Shown here: positions 62,660 to 64,000 of the stretch, piece after piece
Numbering within the stretch: position 1 is the first letter of the stretch
How the letters are laid out: each line of letters begins with the position of its first letter
Origin: Methyloceanibacter methanicus
Lineage (GTDB): Bacteria; Pseudomonadota; Alphaproteobacteria; Rhizobiales; Methyloligellaceae
Direction: 5' to 3'
Length of the DNA: 64,000 nucleotides
NCBI RefSeq assembly: GCF_001723285.1
Contig: NZ_LPWG01000014.1
Location: 186,001-250,000, forward strand
Notes under the pieces: model-generated
Told to the model about the DNA's origin: nothing
Databases searched by the model: none
Seen by the model: only the letters and a program-made list of their open reading frames with translations
Program-made: the position numbers and the translations under genes

Positions 62660-64000
62660 ATGGCCACCAAGACCGCCCAAGCCGAAGAACAAGAGACCGA
62701 GACCCAGTCCCAGGACGGACCGGTCCTCGACATGTCCGATGCCGCCGTCAAGAAACTGATCAAGACGGCGAAGCAGCGCGGCTTCGTCACCTATGACGAG
62801 TTGAACGAAGTGCTGCCCTCCGAGGAGGTCTCGTCCGAGCAGATCGAGGACACCATGTCCATGCTCTCCGATATGGGCATCAATGTGATCGATTCAGAAG
62901 AGGCCGAGGAAGGCGAGAACGCGGACGGCGAGGGCGGCAAGGCCGTCGTGGCGCAGTCCGCCGTGGCCAAGCCCGAGACCGCGGCCCGCGAGCCCGCAGA
63001 GCGCACGGACGATCCGGTCCGCATGTATCTGCGCGAGATGGGTTCGGTGGAACTCCTGTCCCGCGAAGGCGAAATCGCCATCGCCAAGCGCATCGAGGCC
63101 GGCCGCGAGGCCATGATCGCGGGGCTGTGCGAAAGCCCGCTCACCTTCCAGGCCATCATCATTTGGCGCGACGAGCTGAACGAGGGCAAGATTCTGCTCC
63201 GCGACATCATCGATCTCGAAGCCACCTATCAGGGCCCCGACGCCAAGCAGGTGCCCTCGCAGCCCCTGCCCGGCGAAGAGCCGGAAGCCGAAGAGGGCAA
63301 GCCCAACGGCAAGGCGGAGGCCAAGGCCGACGGCAAGGACGAGGAGGAAGACGAGGAGTCCGGCGAGGGCGAGGCCGAGGAGGACGACGACGACGATATG
63401 GAGAACTCGCTTTCGCTCGCCGCCATGGAGGCCGAGCTGAAGCCGCAGGTTCTCGAGACCTTCGACCTCGTCGCCAACAACTACAAGAAGCTCCGCAAGC
63501 TCCAGGACCAGCAGGTCGAGAAGGCGCTGAAGAACGACAGCCTCTCCACCAGCCAGGAGCGCCGCTACAAGCAGCTCAAGGACGAGATCGTCGCCGAGGT
63601 GAAATCCCTCCAGCTCAATGCCAACCGCATCGAGACCCTGGTGGAGACGCTTTACCTCATCAACAAGAAGCTCATGGGCTATGAGGGCCGGCTGCTCCGC
63701 CTCGCCGAAGGCTATGGCGTGAAGCGCGAGGACTTCCTCGGCGAATATCAGGGCAACGAGCTCGACCCCAACTGGCTGCGCCGCGTGGGCCGCCTGAAGA
63801 AGAAGGGCTGGGCCGATTTCATCCACGACGAGCGCGGGCTCGTGAAGGAGCTCCGCTCCGAGATTCACCAGCTCGCCACGGAGACCGGCCTGCAGATCGC
63901 CGAGTTCCGCCGCATCGTTTCCATCGTGCAGAAGGGCGAGCGCGAAGCGCGCCAGGCCAAGAAGGAGATGGTGGAGGCCAATTTGCGCCTCGTGATCTCC
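62660..64000 (+). CDS. rpoD: Primary sigma factor RpoD, N-terminal part (cut by window end)
   Basis: 447 codons are visible, starting MATKTAQAEEQETET. Region 1.1 (VLDMSDAAVKKLIKTAKQRG, TYDELNEVLPSEEVS), region 1.2 (DDPVRMYLREMGSVELLSRE), a non-conserved insert with a very acidic tract (EEEDEESGEGEAEEDDDDD) typical of alphaproteobacteria, and the start of region 2.1 (KKEMVEANLRLVIS) can be seen. It directs RNA polymerase to housekeeping promoters. The ATG at 62660 follows a GGAG; an out-of-frame ATG lies 4 bases earlier. Confidence 0.96.
   Translation, partial: MATKTAQAEEQETETQSQDGPVLDMSDAAVKKLIKTAKQRGFVTYDELNEVLPSEEVSSEQIEDTMSMLSDMGINVIDSEEAEEGENADGEGGKAVVAQSAVAKPETAAREPAERTDDPVRMYLREMGSVELLSREGEIAIAKRIEAGREAMIAGLCESPLTFQAIIIWRDELNEGKILLRDIIDLEATYQGPDAKQVPSQPLPGEEPEAEEGKPNGKAEAKADGKDEEEDEESGEGEAEEDDDDDMENSLSLAAMEAELKPQVLETFDLVANNYKKLRKLQDQQVEKALKNDSLSTSQERRYKQLKDEIVAEVKSLQLNANRIETLVETLYLINKKLMGYEGRLLRLAEGYGVKREDFLGEYQGNELDPNWLRRVGRLKKKGWADFIHDERGLVKELRSEIHQLATETGLQIAEFRRIVSIVQKGEREARQAKKEMVEANLRLVIS

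Noticed and set aside
63290-63410. Acidic insert in RpoD as a novel domain
   Set aside because: A long, acidic, non-conserved region between regions 1.2 and 2 is normal in alphaproteobacterial primary sigma factors.

Overview
This window looks like chromosomal DNA of a methylotrophic alphaproteobacterium of the order Hyphomicrobiales. The grounds are a GC-rich sequence, the dnaG-rpoD order with a DnaG zinc finger of rhizobial type, an alphaproteobacterial RpoD with a long acidic insert, and a large periplasmic methanol-oxidation island followed by an NAD-linked formate dehydrogenase operon. The genus cannot be fixed by reading alone; a Methyloceanibacter/Hyphomicrobium-like organism would fit. 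No rRNA, tRNA, CRISPR array, insertion sequence or prophage was seen.

Layout. 0-7 kb: start of a transketolase gene (minus strand), a proton P-type ATPase, a DUF4405 membrane protein with a coupled small ORF, and a MacA/MacB efflux pair. 7-17 kb: SpoIIAA-like protein, Cys-rich exported protein, Na+/H+ antiporter, inorganic pyrophosphatase, DUF6455 protein, diguanylate cyclase, CYTH-CHAD protein, ribosome hibernation factor, universal stress protein, then three small exported proteins (two Ala/Gly-rich repeat proteins and one EF-hand protein).

17-32.5 kb is the methanol island, all on the plus strand: NarL-type sensor kinase and response regulator; two tandem XoxF-type PQQ methanol dehydrogenases, both with the extra Asp typical of lanthanide enzymes; a XoxJ-like binding protein fused to ankyrin repeats; an unknown exported protein coupled to it; a cytochrome c (XoxG role); two tandem paralogous PQQ-associated ABC-type binding proteins; and a beta-propeller protein. 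A palindrome of the form TTGGCA-N8-TGCCAA recurs upstream of several of these units and may be the operator of the local regulator. 32.6-39 kb: fdsG-B-A-D (formate to CO2 plus NADH) with a LysR regulator and a clear palindrome before fdsG. Methanol would be oxidised in the periplasm and its formate product would finally yield NADH in the cytoplasm.

39-64 kb is mostly housekeeping and accessory: cytochrome c', an outer-membrane MetA-like protein, DUF2946 protein, glucokinase, class A beta-lactamase, greA, carB, carA (separated by an opposite-strand DoxX gene), a GatB/YqeY protein, two small exported proteins, a D,D-carboxypeptidase, a methyltransferase plus flippase, an SMP-30-like protein, DUF2189 protein, a lone pstB, a MarR regulator divergent from a monooxygenase operon, dnaG, and the start of rpoD.

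A technical feature matters for every reader: at least eleven genes carry frame breaks, and all can be explained by missing bases (never a needed removal). This includes a conserved catabolic gene (fdsB) whose frame is restored after a short stretch. I read most of these as deletion-type sequencing errors, not as pseudogenes.
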